Shown here: piece after piece, positions 16,714 to 26,707 of the stretch
Layout of the letters: every line of letters starts with the position of its first letter
How positions within the stretch are numbered: the first letter of the stretch is position 1
Assembly (NCBI RefSeq): GCF_000426465.1
Contig: NZ_AUFK01000001.1
Location: forward strand, 34,383-98,382
DNA: 64,000 nt
Source of the DNA: Epilithonimonas caeni DSM 17710
Lineage (GTDB): Bacteria > Bacteroidota > Bacteroidia > Flavobacteriales > Weeksellaceae
Direction: 5' to 3'
The notes under the pieces: model-generated
The model's database searches: none
The model's input: the letters and a program-made list of their open reading frames with translations, nothing else
Told to the model about the DNA's origin: nothing
Translations under genes and position numbers: made by a program

Positions 16714-16833
16714 TTTTATTAGATTTAAAATTGAAAATACAAATATCCCGCCGAACTTTTGATTCAAAAATAAGGTTTTGGTTAAATCAAATTCCAATAT
16801 TTAATTAGATTTTATTCAATCGGTTAATTTTCT

Positions 16834-16841
16834 TAATTTTG
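16834..16841 (+). promoter_or_regulatory. Putative -7 promoter element for purB
   Basis: TAATTTTG fits TAnnTTTG and lies 28 bases before the purB ATG, a leader length also seen for aspC and the rhodanese gene in this window. No good -33 element is visible. Confidence 0.45.
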
Positions 16842-16869
16842 TGGTATCTAAAAAAGTAAAAAGAAAGAA

Positions 16870-18297
16870 ATGAATTCCTACAAAAATCCATTGGAAGAGC
16901 GCTATTCCAGTGAAGAAATGCTGTTTAATTTCTCGCATAACAACAAGTTCCGGAACTGGAGGAAGCTTTGGATCGCCCTTGCTGAGATCGAAAAAGACCT
17001 TGGACTGGACATTACAGACGAGCAAATTGCAGAGCTGAAAGCCAACGTAGAAAATATCGATTACCAGATTGCAGCAGAATATGAGAAGAAATTCCGCCAC
17101 GATGTGATGGCCCACGTTCACGCTTATGGTGATGTAGCGCCTTCAGCAAAAGGAATCATCCACTTGGGAGCAACTTCGGCATTTGTAGGAGACAATACGG
17201 ATTTGATTCAGATCCGTGACGGACTTTTAATTTTGAAGAAAAAGTTGGTCAACGTGATGAAAAATCTTTCTGATTTTGCCATTCAGTATAAAGATTTACC
17301 GACTTTAGGATTCACACACTTCCAGCCAGCTCAGTTAACGACTGTCGGAAAAAGAGCGACACTTTGGTTACAGAGTTTAGTTCTTGACATCGAAGAGCTT
17401 GATTTCTTTCTGGAAACACTACGATTCAGAGGTGTAAAAGGAACAACGGGAACTGCTGCAAGTTTTCTTGAGCTTTTCAATGGAGATTATTCTAAAGTCA
17501 AGCATTTGGATAAAGAATTGTCAAAAAGATTCGGTTTCGAAAAGGTTTTCGGCGTTTCCGGACAGACTTATGACAGGAAAATTGATGCGAAAGTTGTTGC
17601 TTTATTAGGAAATATAGCTCAGTCAGCACATAAATTCACCAACGATCTACGTTTACTTCAAAATCTTAAAGAAATTGAAGAACCATTCGAAAAAAACCAG
17701 ATCGGTTCATCTGCAATGGCCTACAAACGTAATCCAATGAGAAGCGAAAGAATCGGAGCATTAGCAAAATACGTCATGTCTTTGACGACAAGTTCTGCAA
17801 TGGTAGCTTCAACACAGTGGTTTGAAAGAACATTGGACGATTCTGCAAACAAGAGATTGACTATTCCTCAGGCGTTTTTAGCGGTTGATGCAATTCTACT
17901 GATCTGGAACAACATCATGAACGGAATCGTAGTTTATCCGAACAGGATCAACAAACATATCATGGAGGAATTGCCTTTCATGGCGACAGAATACATCATT
18001 ATGGAGGAAGTGAAAGCTGGTGGCGACCGTCAGGAAATCCACGAAGTGATCAGGGTTCATTCTATGGAAGCTTCAAAAAAAGTGAAAGAAGAAGGCAAAG
18101 AAAATGATTTGATCGAAAGAATTTTAAATGATGATTCATTGAAATTAGATAAATCAAAATTAAAAGAAGTCCTGGATCCTAAAAACTTCATCGGTTTTGC
18201 ACCTATTCAGACGGAGGAATTCATAGCCAGTGAAGTTCAGCCGATTATTGATGCAAATCAGGACTTGGTTGGCCTGGAAGCTAACCTTAAAGTATAA
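16870..18297 (+). CDS. purB: Adenylosuccinate lyase
   Basis: A 475-residue enzyme of the fumarase/aspartase superfamily. It splits SAICAR to AICAR and adenylosuccinate to AMP, releasing fumarate in both steps. The signature SSAMAYKRNPMRSERIGA (about residues 277-294) is the flexible catalytic loop. HLGATSAFVGDNTD and TLGFTHFQPAQLTTVGKR carry conserved His residues. The length fits the longer eukaryote-like/Bacteroidota form. It is followed by a hairpin terminator, so it is probably monocistronic. purL lies 1.2 kb downstream, with one unrelated gene between. Confidence 0.96.
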   Translation: MNSYKNPLEERYSSEEMLFNFSHNNKFRNWRKLWIALAEIEKDLGLDITDEQIAELKANVENIDYQIAAEYEKKFRHDVMAHVHAYGDVAPSAKGIIHLGATSAFVGDNTDLIQIRDGLLILKKKLVNVMKNLSDFAIQYKDLPTLGFTHFQPAQLTTVGKRATLWLQSLVLDIEELDFFLETLRFRGVKGTTGTAASFLELFNGDYSKVKHLDKELSKRFGFEKVFGVSGQTYDRKIDAKVVALLGNIAQSAHKFTNDLRLLQNLKEIEEPFEKNQIGSSAMAYKRNPMRSERIGALAKYVMSLTTSSAMVASTQWFERTLDDSANKRLTIPQAFLAVDAILLIWNNIMNGIVVYPNRINKHIMEELPFMATEYIIMEEVKAGGDRQEIHEVIRVHSMEASKKVKEEGKENDLIERILNDDSLKLDKSKLKEVLDPKNFIGFAPIQTEEFIASEVQPIIDANQDLVGLEANLKV

Positions 18298-18303
18298 TCA
18301 ATG

Positions 18304-18328
18304 TGCGGTCTTTTGGGCTGCATTTTTT
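18304..18328 (+). terminator. Rho-independent terminator after purB
   Basis: TGCGGTC and GGCTGCA pair with G-T wobbles into a 7-bp stem, followed directly by six T residues. It sits between the purB stop and the ATG at 18351, so the apparent coding extension at 18303-18350 is terminator sequence. Confidence 0.55.
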
Positions 18329-18350
18329 AATAAAAAACCAACCAATATCT

Positions 18351-19469
18351 ATGACAAGAACAATTATTTCGGTTTTATTGATTTTAACCTGTCTCATTTC
18401 AAAAGCTCAAGACAAAGTTAATTTTACCGAAAAATTCAAAAAAGAAAATCAGGGACAATATAAAATCGAAATCAACGAGGTTAAGGAATTGATCCATATC
18501 ATGGCAGCCATTACAAAATCCGGGTTGGAAAACGACGATATGGTACAGCAGCAGGGACAATATTACAAAGATGTTCTAACCCATTTCAAGCCTTATGAAA
18601 ATGAAAAGATCATCAAGACGTTTGATTCTTTGATGGTGACATCACTTTACAATTATATTTTTCTTACAGGAAATGGTATTTCTTATGATCTCAAAGGAAA
18701 CAGATTGGTTAAAAACGAAATCTTCGATTTTCCTGCAACCGGTGTTTCAGGCATTAAAATCACTGAAAACCCAATTACGACTTATAAAAAAGAAATAGAA
18801 GATTTTGCAGTAAAGTCGAAGTTCAGAGAATTTTACAAAAAACAAAAACCGTATTATTCTCAAATCATATCCGATTACGAAAAAAAGGCAAACCTTGGTA
18901 AACAGTGGAAATGGCTGGAGAAAAATTTTAAAACCAAGATCAACAGCTACATCATTTTCTGTTCACCGCTTATCAACAGTTTGAATTATACGGGGGATTT
19001 TGACAACAACAATTTCAAACTGATCTATATGGTTCTGCCACCACTCGATAACTTTGAAAAACTTTCGGAACTTCAAAACGAGCTGTTCAATACAAGAGTG
19101 ATGTTTACAGAGATTGACCACAATTATGTAAAAGCACCAAGTATCGCGAACAAAGAAGCTATTGATCAGTATTTTAAAGACCGGAAAATCTGGACAGACG
19201 AAAATACTGAAGGCATTTCTGCGTATCCAGATCCGGTAAAAGTTTTTGACGAATATATGACGTACGGCGTCTTTGTTTTGTTCTGTGAGGACAATTACGA
19301 CCAAAAAAGTTTCCTTGAAACTAAACAGAGTGTCATCACTGTGATGAAAGAAAGAGGCTTTCCGAAAATGCAGGAATTCACCGACAAACTGCTGAAAGTT
19401 CGTGCAGAAAACCGTGATAAGAAAATTGATGATTGGTATCCCGAATTTTTAAAACAATTCGCTGAATAA
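18351..19469 (+). CDS. Secreted DUF4932-like protein
   Basis: A 372-residue protein with a signal peptide (MTRTIISVLLILTCLISKAQ). It is rich in Lys, Tyr and Phe and has no HExxH or other catalytic motif that I can identify. The segment MFTEIDHNYV and the overall alpha-helical pattern resemble DUF4932 proteins of Bacteroidota, which have no known function. The frame opens at 18303, but that part overlaps the purB terminator hairpin, so the ATG at 18351 is chosen. It lies between purB and purL on the same strand. Nothing suggests a role in purine synthesis. Confidence 0.7.
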   Translation: MTRTIISVLLILTCLISKAQDKVNFTEKFKKENQGQYKIEINEVKELIHIMAAITKSGLENDDMVQQQGQYYKDVLTHFKPYENEKIIKTFDSLMVTSLYNYIFLTGNGISYDLKGNRLVKNEIFDFPATGVSGIKITENPITTYKKEIEDFAVKSKFREFYKKQKPYYSQIISDYEKKANLGKQWKWLEKNFKTKINSYIIFCSPLINSLNYTGDFDNNNFKLIYMVLPPLDNFEKLSELQNELFNTRVMFTEIDHNYVKAPSIANKEAIDQYFKDRKIWTDENTEGISAYPDPVKVFDEYMTYGVFVLFCEDNYDQKSFLETKQSVITVMKERGFPKMQEFTDKLLKVRAENRDKKIDDWYPEFLKQFAE

Positions 19470-19520
19470 AAAAATAAATCTAATAAAATCCTGAACTTCG
19501 GTTCCTGAATCTAATATAAA

Positions 19521-22500
19521 ATGAACAAAAGAATTTTCGTAGAAAAAAGAGGAATTTTCGATGTTGAAAGTCCAAAAATTTTTGATGAAGTAAAAGCAGT
19601 GGTGCCGTCTATCCAAAGCGTAAAGGTGTATAACATTTACGATATTTTTGGATTAAATGATGGTGAATTCGAAAAAGTAGTAAACAGCACTTTCGTAGAT
19701 CCGGTTACTGATATTTTAATCGAAGAAAACCCTGCGCAGGGAATTCATTTCGCATTAGAATTTTTACCGGGACAATATGATCAGCGTGCTGATTCTGCGC
19801 AACAATGTATCGCTTTACTTACTGAAAATGAGAAGTCTAAAGTAAGAAGTGGTAAATTGATTGAATTTGAAGGTGTTTCCAAATCTGATTTGGCTAAAAT
19901 CAAAGACCTTTTAATCAATAAAGTAGAATCTCAGGAAAAAGATTTAACCATTTTGGATATTCCTGCGGATGAAACGCCTTCAAAAGTAATTGTTCACGAA
20001 AATTTTAATTCGTTTAATTCGGATGAATTAGAGCAATTTTATAATACTCATGGTTTTGCTTTAGGTTTGGATGATTTGAAATTTATTCAGGAGTATTTTA
20101 AATCTGAACAGAGAAATCCTACGGAAACAGAGCTTAAAGTTTTAGACACCTATTGGAGTGACCACTGTCGCCACACAACTTTTGAAACAGAATTGTCAAA
20201 TATTGAATTTGAAGGACAGTTTAAACATATATTGGAAACCATTTTCAATGATTATATCGAAAAAAGAAAATTCTTAGGACGCGAATTGAAACCGATTTCC
20301 TTGATGGATTTGGCGACAGTTTGCGGAAGATATTTCCACAAAACAGGTAATTTGGAGAATCTTGTGGTTTCTGATGAAATCAATGCTTGTACGATCCAAA
20401 TCGAAGCGGAATACGATGGTAAAAAAGAACCGTGGTATTTATTATTCAAAAATGAAACGCACAATCACCCGACAGAAATTGAACCTTTCGGTGGAGCTTC
20501 GACGTGTTTAGGAGGTGCAATCAGAGATCCTTTGTCTGGACGTTCTTTCGTTTTCCAGGCGATGAGGTTAACAGGAGCAGCCGATGTGTTGGAATCTATT
20601 GACAAAACTTTACCGGGGAAATTGCCTCAAAAAACAATCACAAAGCAGGCTGCAAACGGGTATTCTTCTTACGGTAACCAAATCGGTTTAGCAACAACGA
20701 TGGTTTCTGAAATCTATGATGAAGGTTATAAAGCTAAAAGAATGGAAGTAGGTTTCGTTGCCGGAGCGGTTCCTGTGGATTGGGTAAGACGTGAAAAACC
20801 TGAAGCTGGTGATTCTATCATTATTTTAGGTGGTGCAACAGGTCGTGACGGTGTTGGTGGAGCAAGCGGAAGTTCAAAAGAACAGGACGAAACTTCTATC
20901 CACACGATGAGTTCTGAAGTTCAGAAAGGAAATGCCGTTGAAGAAAGAAAAATCCAGAGATTGTTCAGAAATCCTGAAGTAACGAGATTGATTAAAAAAT
21001 CAAACGATTTCGGAGCAGGTGGTGTTTCTGTAGCGATCGGTGAAATTGCTGATTCTTTGGAAGTTAATCTAGATGTTTTACCTTTAAAATATGAAGGTCT
21101 GAACGGAACCGAACTGGCTATTTCTGAATCTCAGGAAAGAATGGCAGTTGTGGTTGAACCAAAAGATAAAGAAAAATTCATTAAATTCTGTGAAGCTGAA
21201 AATATTGTAGCTGTTGAAGTTGCAAAAGTAACGGATTCCGGAAGAATGCAGATGTTCTGGAAAGGTGATAAAATTGTTGACCTTTCAAGGGAGTTTTTAA
21301 ATACAAATGGCTGTTCAAAAAGTCAGGAAGTGAAAATTACTTATCTTAATGAGGTAAAAGAAGAAATTCCATCATTCAATGAAGAGAATTTCTTAAAAAT
21401 ATTAAGTGATAAAAATGTAGCTTCTCAAAAAGGTTTGTTGGAAATGTTCGATTCATCGATCGGTGCGACGACTGTTGCGATGCCTTTAGGTGGGAAATAT
21501 CAACAGACTTTGATGGAAGGAAGCGTTCAGACACTGCCAATTATCGGGGCAAAAAATATTGAGACGGTTTCGTTGGCGAGTTGGGGATTCGATGCAGAGA
21601 TTTCTAAGCAGAATTCTTTGCTGGGAGCTTCTTATGCTGTAGTTGAAAGTGTTGCGAAAATCGTTGCGATGGGTGGCGATTACAAAAATATCAGATTCAG
21701 TTTCCAGGAATATTTTGAGAAATTGGGTCAAAATCCTGAGAAATGGGGTAAACCTTTGGCTTCTTTGTTAGGAGCTTATGATGCTCAGATTAATTTCGGT
21801 TTAGCTGCCATCGGAGGAAAAGATTCAATGAGTGGAACATATCAGGATTTGAATGTTCCGCCAACGTTGATTTCTTTCGCTTGTGCAAACGGAGAAAAGA
21901 AAAATATTATCTCTCCGGAATTTAAACAGGCAGGAAATAAAATCTATTTCTTTAATCATACCGCTCAGGAAAACGGACTTCCAAATTACGACAAACTTAA
22001 AGCGATTTATGAATTCATCTTTGAGAATATCAAGGCTGGCAAAATCGTTTCTGTAAAGACAGTTAAAGAAGGCGGTATTGCGGTTGCATTGGCAAAAATG
22101 AGTTTCGGAAACAGATTAGGTGTTGATGTAAATATTGCTGATGAGAATGTTTTATTAACAAAAAATATTGGAAGTATTGTCATTGAATCAAGCAAAGAAT
22201 TAAGCAATGTAGAACTTCAATTAATTGGTGAAGTCAATAATTCGGATACTCTGAAAATCAATAAATTTAGTTTTAAAATCGAAAAATTACTTGAAGCTAA
22301 TACAAGAACATTTGAAAATCTTTTCCCAACCGTTGAAAAAGAGAAAATAATTGTTGAATTGGATGAGAAATTAAACTCGATCAACCCAAGAAATATCATC
22401 ATCAAAAAACACGGAATCGCTCAGCCAAAAGTATTTGCTCCAGTTTTCCCAGGAACAAATTGCGAGTATGATACGCTGAATTCATTCCAAAAAGAAGGCG

Positions 22501-23213
22501 CAATCGTCAACAGTTTGCCTTTGATCAATATCAATCATCAGTTGCTTGATGAAAGCATTGATGCTTGGGTTGAAGAAATCAAAACGTCCCAGATTTTGGC
22601 ATTCTCCGGAGGGTTTTCCGCAGGTGACGAGCCGGACGGTTCTGCAAAATTTATTGTCAACGTTTTGAAAAACGAAAAGATGAGAAATGCGGTTCATGAG
22701 TTATTGGATAGAGACGGAATGATCATCGGTATCTGTAACGGTTTCCAGGCGTTGGTAAAATCAGGATTGCTGCCTTACGGAAGAATCAAGGATCTGGATG
22801 AAAATTCTCCGACTCTAGCTCACAATGCCATCAGAAGACATATTTCTCAGATGGTGAATGTAAAAGTTGTAAATGACGAATCGCCTTGGTTAAAAGGAAT
22901 GAAGAATCAGGTGTTCACAATTCCGATTTCTCACGGTGAAGGTCGTTTCATGGCTTCGGAAGCGGAAATCCAGAAGCTGTATGAAAACGGACAAATCGCA
23001 ACACAATATCTGGATTTAGAAGGAAATATTGCTCACGGAATGCCGTTCAATCCAAATAATTCATTGTTCGGAATTGAAGGTGTGACCAGTCCAGATGGAA
23101 AAATATTCGGTAGAATGGGACACCCGGAACGTTTTGCAGAAGGATTAATGAAAAATATTCCAACCGCAAATTATCACAATATCTTTAAAAACGGAGTGGA
23201 ATACTTCAAATAA
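19521..23213 (+). CDS. purL: Phosphoribosylformylglycinamidine synthase (single-chain FGAM synthase)
   Basis: A 1230-residue large-type PurL carrying out the fourth purine step, FGAR plus glutamine and ATP to FGAM. Synthetase halves contain the motifs DTYWSDHCRHTTFET and ETHNHPTEIEPFGGASTCLGGAIRD, and RDGVGGASGSSKEQD. The C-terminal glutamine amidotransferase domain has PVFPGTNCEYD, the nucleophile in GICNGFQALV, and the HGEGRF and GHPERF blocks. The single-chain form, with the PurQ function fused, is the same arrangement as in Proteobacteria and eukaryotes and differs from the split PurSLQ of Bacillus. Start at the ATG 19521. A strong terminator follows. Confidence 0.97.
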   Translation: MNKRIFVEKRGIFDVESPKIFDEVKAVVPSIQSVKVYNIYDIFGLNDGEFEKVVNSTFVDPVTDILIEENPAQGIHFALEFLPGQYDQRADSAQQCIALLTENEKSKVRSGKLIEFEGVSKSDLAKIKDLLINKVESQEKDLTILDIPADETPSKVIVHENFNSFNSDELEQFYNTHGFALGLDDLKFIQEYFKSEQRNPTETELKVLDTYWSDHCRHTTFETELSNIEFEGQFKHILETIFNDYIEKRKFLGRELKPISLMDLATVCGRYFHKTGNLENLVVSDEINACTIQIEAEYDGKKEPWYLLFKNETHNHPTEIEPFGGASTCLGGAIRDPLSGRSFVFQAMRLTGAADVLESIDKTLPGKLPQKTITKQAANGYSSYGNQIGLATTMVSEIYDEGYKAKRMEVGFVAGAVPVDWVRREKPEAGDSIIILGGATGRDGVGGASGSSKEQDETSIHTMSSEVQKGNAVEERKIQRLFRNPEVTRLIKKSNDFGAGGVSVAIGEIADSLEVNLDVLPLKYEGLNGTELAISESQERMAVVVEPKDKEKFIKFCEAENIVAVEVAKVTDSGRMQMFWKGDKIVDLSREFLNTNGCSKSQEVKITYLNEVKEEIPSFNEENFLKILSDKNVASQKGLLEMFDSSIGATTVAMPLGGKYQQTLMEGSVQTLPIIGAKNIETVSLASWGFDAEISKQNSLLGASYAVVESVAKIVAMGGDYKNIRFSFQEYFEKLGQNPEKWGKPLASLLGAYDAQINFGLAAIGGKDSMSGTYQDLNVPPTLISFACANGEKKNIISPEFKQAGNKIYFFNHTAQENGLPNYDKLKAIYEFIFENIKAGKIVSVKTVKEGGIAVALAKMSFGNRLGVDVNIADENVLLTKNIGSIVIESSKELSNVELQLIGEVNNSDTLKINKFSFKIEKLLEANTRTFENLFPTVEKEKIIVELDEKLNSINPRNIIIKKHGIAQPKVFAPVFPGTNCEYDTLNSFQKEGAIVNSLPLININHQLLDESIDAWVEEIKTSQILAFSGGFSAGDEPDGSAKFIVNVLKNEKMRNAVHELLDRDGMIIGICNGFQALVKSGLLPYGRIKDLDENSPTLAHNAIRRHISQMVNVKVVNDESPWLKGMKNQVFTIPISHGEGRFMASEAEIQKLYENGQIATQYLDLEGNIAHGMPFNPNNSLFGIEGVTSPDGKIFGRMGHPERFAEGLMKNIPTANYHNIFKNGVEYFK

Positions 23214-23240
23214 GATTTCAGCTTTTAACAATTAAATAAA

Positions 23241-23274
23241 AAAATGACCGCTATTAAAATGGCGGTCATTTTTA
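23241..23274 (+). terminator. Rho-independent terminator after purL
   Basis: AAAATGACCGC and GCGGTCATTTTT form a perfect stem around TATTAAAATG, 28 bases after the purL stop. Confidence 0.85.
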
Positions 23275-23342
23275 TTTGACAAATTGCAACATTTTTTCAA
23301 TTCCTGAATCTTAATAATAGCAAGCCCATCAAAAACTATTAT

Positions 23343-24179
23343 ATGAAACTTAAACAATTATTAAGCTTATCTGCATTTATCAGTTCCATTGCAATATTTT
23401 CACAATCGTATAAAATCATCTACGATTTTAAATGGAAAACAGAAGAACAATCAAAAGATTATAATTCGGAATTAACTGTTCTTTTAAAAAATGACGAGAA
23501 CTCTTACTTCGAAGCTTTAGCGAAATTTAAGTATGACTCCATAAAAACCAAGCTTGTAGATGAAGGAAGCAGAAGTTTTCCAAGCCCGAAGGTACAATGG
23601 AAATTACAACCTTTGATTTTTAAGGATTTGAGATCTCAGACTACAATTACCGAAGAAAACTTTTTCGACAAAGTATATTTGACAACTTACACCTGTAAAC
23701 CAATTTGGAAAATCCAGCAGGAAAAAGGCAAACTATTCAATTATAATATTCAGAAAGCTGAAACGTATTTTGGAGGCAGAAAATGGATCGCATGGTTCAC
23801 CAATGAAATTCCAATTAGCGATGGACCTTACAAATTTTTTGGATTGCCCGGACTTATTCTTAAAATATCTGATTCTGAAGAGAATTTTATTTTCGAAATC
23901 AAAGGGCTTACAAAAGAACAATATAATATTGAAGGACGTAATGCTTACGACACCAAAGTAAACCTTACACCTAAAAAATGGGAAGCATTTTGGAGCAAAT
24001 ACCAAAAAGACCCATCGATGATTTTTGCTAATCTCAATTCTCCTAATAATACTTTTACTTACGTCTATCACGGCATCAATGTAGACAGCAAAGAAGCCAA
24101 AGAGATGTACAACAAGACCGAAAAAGAAAAAATCGATATTTTTAAAATCCCTATTGAAACCAAATCTTGTGAAAAATAA
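23343..24179 (+). CDS. GLPGLI family protein
   Basis: A 278-residue secreted protein with a signal peptide (about 1-20). The block WIAWFTNEIPISDGPY then FFGLPGLILKI contains the literal GLPGLI motif that names the family, and the following IFEIKGL fits. These proteins are restricted largely to Bacteroidota and have no established function. They occur in many paralogues near membrane or TonB-related genes. Here it stands alone between purL and the sigma factor operon, with a 183-base gap downstream in which I see nothing but AT-rich sequence. Confidence 0.9.
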   Translation: MKLKQLLSLSAFISSIAIFSQSYKIIYDFKWKTEEQSKDYNSELTVLLKNDENSYFEALAKFKYDSIKTKLVDEGSRSFPSPKVQWKLQPLIFKDLRSQTTITEENFFDKVYLTTYTCKPIWKIQQEKGKLFNYNIQKAETYFGGRKWIAWFTNEIPISDGPYKFFGLPGLILKISDSEENFIFEIKGLTKEQYNIEGRNAYDTKVNLTPKKWEAFWSKYQKDPSMIFANLNSPNNTFTYVYHGINVDSKEAKEMYNKTEKEKIDIFKIPIETKSCEK

Positions 24180-24362
24180 TAGATGAAAGAAAATAGAGCA
24201 AAGATAAAGACTTACGATCAGTCGTTAATATCCACAAAATACATCTTTAATTATTTTACATTACTTAATTAAAAAAAATAATCAGAGAAAAAATAGAAAA
24301 ACTGCAACATTTGTAATTGGTTTGCGTCTATTATATAGAACCGGAAAAAAACGAATAACTTT

Positions 24363-24944
24363 TTGAAGACAAGAACAGAAAATATCAGTGACAAAGAATT
24401 GTTGGAACGGTGCAGTTCCGGGGACAATTCGGGGTATTCTCTACTCTATCATCGTTATTCTAAAGCTGTTTTCAATTCCATCTATCGTATTGTAAATGAC
24501 AGAGAAGATGCGGAGGATATTCTTCAGGAAGTTTTTTTGAAAGCGTTTTCTGAGATCAAATCCCTGAAAAATGTAGATAGTTTCGGAGGTTGGATCAAGC
24601 GAATCGCCATCAATCAATCGCTAAATTATCTTCGAAAGAATAAAATCTATTTTACAGAAATTGAAGATGATAAAATATTGGACATAGAAGATGACGAGTT
24701 GGAAGCAAAATTGGCTATGGAATCTCGTGTAAAAGAGCTTCAGAATATTATCGCTGAATTTCCTTTGCAGACCAGAACGATCGTCAATCTTTATTTATTC
24801 GAGGAAATGCCGCAGGAAGAAATAGCAAGGATTTTAAATATACCGCACGGAACCGTAAGAAGTTATTATCACCGTGCTAAAAAGAAAATTTTTGACAAAT
24901 TAAACCCAAAACAACACAATGAAATCGCCATTAACCAAAAATGA
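24363..24944 (+). CDS. ECF-type RNA polymerase sigma factor
   Basis: A 193-residue sigma-70 family factor. Region 2 covers about residues 12-80 (LLYHRYSKAVFNSIYRIVNDREDAEDILQEVFLKAF, shown here in part: DAEDILQEVFLKAF). Region 4 covers about 115-175 (EEMPQEEIARILNIPHGTVRSYYHRAKKKI in part: IPHGTVRSYYHRAKKKI). No in-frame ATG occurs between the upstream stop and region 2, so a TTG at 24363 is the only sensible start. It is followed by a membrane HEAT-repeat protein with anti-sigma layout and two DUF4097-like exported proteins. This suggests an envelope-responsive regulatory unit. Confidence 0.92.
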   Translation: MKTRTENISDKELLERCSSGDNSGYSLLYHRYSKAVFNSIYRIVNDREDAEDILQEVFLKAFSEIKSLKNVDSFGGWIKRIAINQSLNYLRKNKIYFTEIEDDKILDIEDDELEAKLAMESRVKELQNIIAEFPLQTRTIVNLYLFEEMPQEEIARILNIPHGTVRSYYHRAKKKIFDKLNPKQHNEIAINQK

Positions 24945-25009
24945 TTACACAAAAACCTATAAGATAGGGCGATAACATATGACCTTTAAAAAACAATAAG
25001 TATCTGCAT

Positions 25010-25858
25010 ATGAAAGATTCGCTTAAAAAATATATCAACGACCATCGAGATGAATTTGACAATCTCGAAGTTCCTGACGAAATGTTTGACAAAATAATGT
25101 CCAAGCTGGATAGCTCTACTCCATCTATTGGGAAAACACGTTCGATATTTTCATTGAAAAATTGGGCAATCGCTGCTTCTGTTGTAGTTATTTTAAGCTT
25201 AGGTATCTTTAATTTATGGCAAGAAAAAGAAATCGATAATACAGTTTTAGCAACAAAGCAAATTCCGAAAAAAGAAGATGAAATTCTAACTGATACTTCA
25301 ATTCCTAAAAATGGATTAGAAACAATAAAAAAACAGCCTGAAATAAAACAAAACGATAAAAAAATCCTTGCACATAACAGTTCTGATTATCCAAAACAAT
25401 CAATAGACAATCAAACTTTTGCTGAGGAGAATTACAATACTGAAGATGAAAATCATTCTGACAAAGCCAACGCCATAGAATTGATGAATAATGAATTTTC
25501 CGCAAGTTCCAGATTACAAGGGATTACTTTGGTCAGGAATTTATCCAATTATGATTCAAAAATAATTGATCTACTTTCTGAGAAAGCTATCTCAGATGAA
25601 AATACCAATGTAAGATTGGCCGCTGTCTCAGCTTTGGAAATACAAAGACGGAATCCGGTTGTAATAGATAGGATTCAACAAATTTTTATTCAACAAAATG
25701 ACCCGATGGTACAGAAAGAATTGATTACCTTTTTGGCAGAAAAGCAATCATCGGAGTTGAGCCCAGAAGTTAACACAAGACTTTTGATACTCGCTCAAGA
25801 CCCTACAACAGTAGATTTTGTGAAAGACGAAGCCTATGCTGTTCTAATGAAATATTAA
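25010..25858 (+). CDS. Membrane HEAT-repeat protein, probable anti-sigma factor
   Basis: A 282-residue protein with the layout of an anti-sigma factor. A short cytoplasmic N-terminus (DEFDNLEVPDEMFDKIMSKL) precedes a single membrane segment at about 49-67 (NWAIAASVVVILSLGIF). A low-complexity charged linker follows, and then alpha-helical HEAT-like repeats at about 150-282 (VRLAAVSALEIQ, QKELITFLAEKQ, VKDEAYAVLMKY). It begins 65 bases after the sigma gene. The N-terminus lacks a ZAS zinc motif, so sigma binding is inferred from gene order and topology only. HEAT repeats in the exported part could sense a protein partner such as the DUF4097 products. Confidence 0.78.
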   Translation: MKDSLKKYINDHRDEFDNLEVPDEMFDKIMSKLDSSTPSIGKTRSIFSLKNWAIAASVVVILSLGIFNLWQEKEIDNTVLATKQIPKKEDEILTDTSIPKNGLETIKKQPEIKQNDKKILAHNSSDYPKQSIDNQTFAEENYNTEDENHSDKANAIELMNNEFSASSRLQGITLVRNLSNYDSKIIDLLSEKAISDENTNVRLAAVSALEIQRRNPVVIDRIQQIFIQQNDPMVQKELITFLAEKQSSELSPEVNTRLLILAQDPTTVDFVKDEAYAVLMKY

Positions 25859-25903
25859 AGCTTTTATATAAATAACTTATTAATTATTAACAAATTAAAT
25901 ACA

Positions 25904-26707
25904 ATGAAAAAGATATATTTGATCATGTTTGCTTTGATGACAGTTTCCTTCCAGGCGCAGGAAAACCCAACTCAAGCAACTACAACAAAAGAAAACCCAA
26001 AGACATACAAAGTCAATAAAAACAAAGGAAAATTATTAATCAATCTTGGAAAAGTAACGGTTGAAGGTTACAAAGGAAATGAGATCATTTTCTCCTTGGA
26101 AGGTAAAACGCCTGCGGAAGACAAACGCGCAGAAGGACTGCAGGCAGTCAATGCTTTAGGACTTATAGACAACACCGGACTCGGAATCAATGTTTCTGAA
26201 AAAGACGGCATTTTGGAAGTTAATCCATTGAAAAAAATCTCGTCTCCATCCATAAAAATATTAGTTCCGGAGAATGTGATTGTTTCCTTCAAGCATCAGT
26301 CCCAATATGGAGGAAATGTTGTTTTCAGAAATATGCAAAATGAGATTGAGATCGCCTCCACTTACAACAATGTTCAGTTAGAAAATATTACCGGACCCGC
26401 AACGGTGAAATCTATCTATGGAAATATAGAAGCAGTTTTCAGCCAAAATGTGAAAGGTCCTTTATCCATTATTTCGGTTTATGGACATACAGATGTCAGC
26501 CTCCCAAAATCGGTAAAAGCCAACCTTAAAGCGACAACTTCGTATGGTGAAATCTATATTTCTCCGGATTTTAAAATTGAGCAAGAGAAGAAAACAGACG
26601 ATGATTTAATCCGTTTTGGTAATGACCTTGTCGGAAAAGTGAATGGCGGTGGAACGGATGTAGAAGTTCGTTCAGATTACAGTAAAATTTATTTGAGAGC
26701 AAAATGA
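25904..26707 (+). CDS. DUF4097-like exported beta-repeat protein (first copy)
   Basis: A 267-residue protein with a signal peptide ending FQAQ. Its body repeats short beta-strand units such as VEIASTYNNVQLENITGP, VKSIYGNIEAVF and IISVYGHTDVSL, the pattern of DUF4097 and related adhesin-like beta-helices (YvlB type). The stop overlaps the start of the next gene by four bases (ATGA), so the two are translationally coupled. Cell-envelope location is inferred from the signal peptide. Its position behind a sigma/anti-sigma pair suggests it is a sensor or target of that circuit. Confidence 0.78.
   Translation: MKKIYLIMFALMTVSFQAQENPTQATTTKENPKTYKVNKNKGKLLINLGKVTVEGYKGNEIIFSLEGKTPAEDKRAEGLQAVNALGLIDNTGLGINVSEKDGILEVNPLKKISSPSIKILVPENVIVSFKHQSQYGGNVVFRNMQNEIEIASTYNNVQLENITGPATVKSIYGNIEAVFSQNVKGPLSIISVYGHTDVSLPKSVKANLKATTSYGEIYISPDFKIEQEKKTDDDLIRFGNDLVGKVNGGGTDVEVRSDYSKIYLRAK

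Noticed and set aside
18303..18350. Coding extension ahead of the DUF4932-like gene
   Set aside because: This segment forms the purB terminator hairpin. The signal peptide begins at 18351.
24183..24272. 29-residue ORF between the GLPGLI and sigma factor genes
   Set aside because: It has an ATG and stop but no coupling, unusual composition or recognisable motif, and chance is sufficient in AT-rich DNA.
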